Source of the DNA: an uncultured Hyphomicrobiales bacterium
GTDB lineage: Bacteria > Pseudomonadota > Alphaproteobacteria > Rhizobiales > Beijerinckiaceae
Length of the DNA stretch: 64,000 nucleotides
NCBI GenBank assembly: GCA_903825465.1
Contig: CAIKAR010000030.1
Span: forward strand, 124,001 to 188,000
Reading direction: 5' to 3'
A program made the translations under genes and the position numbers. Shown piece after piece: positions 63,703-64,000 of this stretch (positions are counted from its first letter, which is position 1; every line of letters begins with the position of its first letter). The notes under the pieces were generated by a model, which was given only the letters and a program-made list of their open reading frames with translations, was not told the origin of the DNA and made no database searches.

Positions 63703-64000
63703 ATGGCGGAGAAGCCGTTCCTATACGACCAATGGTACGTTTGCGCGCGCTCGCCGGAAATTGTCCACGACGTCATGGCGCGCCGGATCTGCGGCGTTCC
63801 GCTGGTGTTTTACCGCAAGGCGGATGGCGCGATCGCGGCGCTCGACGACCGCTGTCCACACCGCAAATATCCCCTCTCGCAAGGCGTCCTGCGCGGCGAC
63901 GACATTGAATGCGGCTATCACGGCATCCGCTTTCGCCCTGATGGACGCTGCGCGTCGATCCCGGCGCAGGAGGACATTCCGGGCGGATTTTCAGCCCGCG
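63703..64000 (+). CDS. Rieske oxygenase, vanillate demethylase-like (cut by window edge)
   Basis: 99 codons are visible; the gene runs off the right edge. The ATG at 63703 has a strong GGGAGGAAG ribosome-binding site. The opening FLYDQWYVCARSPEI is followed by the Rieske ligands C51/H53 (RCPHRKYPL) and C70/H73 (CGYHGIRF). The layout resembles VanA-type oxygenases that demethylate or hydroxylate aromatic acids, but the iron site is outside the window. It is unlike the phthalate-type oxygenase at 28874 in its N-terminus. Linked with the alcohol dehydrogenase upstream. Confidence 0.86.
   Translation, partial: MAEKPFLYDQWYVCARSPEIVHDVMARRICGVPLVFYRKADGAIAALDDRCPHRKYPLSQGVLRGDDIECGYHGIRFRPDGRCASIPAQEDIPGGFSAR

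Noticed and set aside
1-64000. tRNA, rRNA, CRISPR arrays, insertion sequences, prophage genes, riboswitches
   Set aside because: I looked for T-loop patterns, regular direct repeats, transposase motifs and integrases and found none I could support.

Overview
The window is a 64 kb piece of a GC-rich chromosome from an alphaproteobacterium, most likely of the order Hyphomicrobiales (Rhizobiales). The evidence is a GcrA cell-cycle regulator, a DnaX without the usual zinc cysteines, an SRP RNA directly upstream of dnaX, a cysQ-like/DUF4170/acyltransferase/waaA/lpxK/DUF2093 lipid A block, a TIGR01459-type HAD protein close to ribF, and an lspA/secreted protein/M16/M16 block. The family or genus cannot be fixed from the sequence. 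I see no insertion sequence, prophage, CRISPR array, rRNA or tRNA.

Layout. (1) 1-6.4 kb: 5' end of purU, then late biotin synthesis as two divergent pairs (bioF-bioD and bioB-bioA), followed by a nitrilase-family amidohydrolase and an HSL-type esterase. (2) 6.4-26.4 kb plus the second M16 gene: core genes, including a TPR lipoprotein, rpsU, a GT39-like membrane glycosyltransferase, ispG, rsmE, the lipid A block, cheY, ribF, ileS, lspA and the M16 peptidase pair. The 6-19 kb part looks several percent lower in GC than the right half. (3) 27.7-39.4 kb: mainly catabolic genes (Rieske oxygenase; cysteine hydrolase/polysaccharide deacetylase/glycerate 2-kinase operon; Bug-type binding protein; D-2-hydroxyacid dehydrogenase with a creatinase-like M24 protein), interleaved with mutL, ispH and gcrA. 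(4) 39.4-43.5 kb: recR-ybaB-dnaX, ffs and nudC. (5) 43.6-51.4 kb: TetR regulator, orphan molybdenum-hydroxylase large subunit, UbiD decarboxylase, and an opposing operon of class II aldolase, metallo-beta-lactamase-fold protein and MetE-C-like zinc protein. (6) 51.6-60.6 kb: ABC exporter, secreted protein, polA, lipocalin-like protein, xseA and thpR. (7) 60.7-64 kb: aromatic-acid-type MFS transporter, a tiny structured transcription unit, zinc alcohol dehydrogenase and the start of a second Rieske oxygenase.

How they work together. The catabolic genes (two Rieske oxygenases, UbiD, molybdenum hydroxylase, class II aldolase, AAHS-like transporter, alcohol dehydrogenase) suggest uptake and breakdown of aromatic or heterocyclic acids, but no complete named pathway can be read. 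The cysteine hydrolase, deacetylase, glycerate kinase, 2-hydroxyacid dehydrogenase and creatinase-like protein together suggest ureide, hydantoin or creatine-like compounds; this is inference. The items most worth following up are the tiny RNA/ORF at 62.3 kb with a 14-nt match to the anti-Shine-Dalgarno tail of 16S rRNA, a low-GC patch inside ileS, the GANTC cluster with an inverted repeat upstream of gcrA, and the two unusual catabolic clusters.
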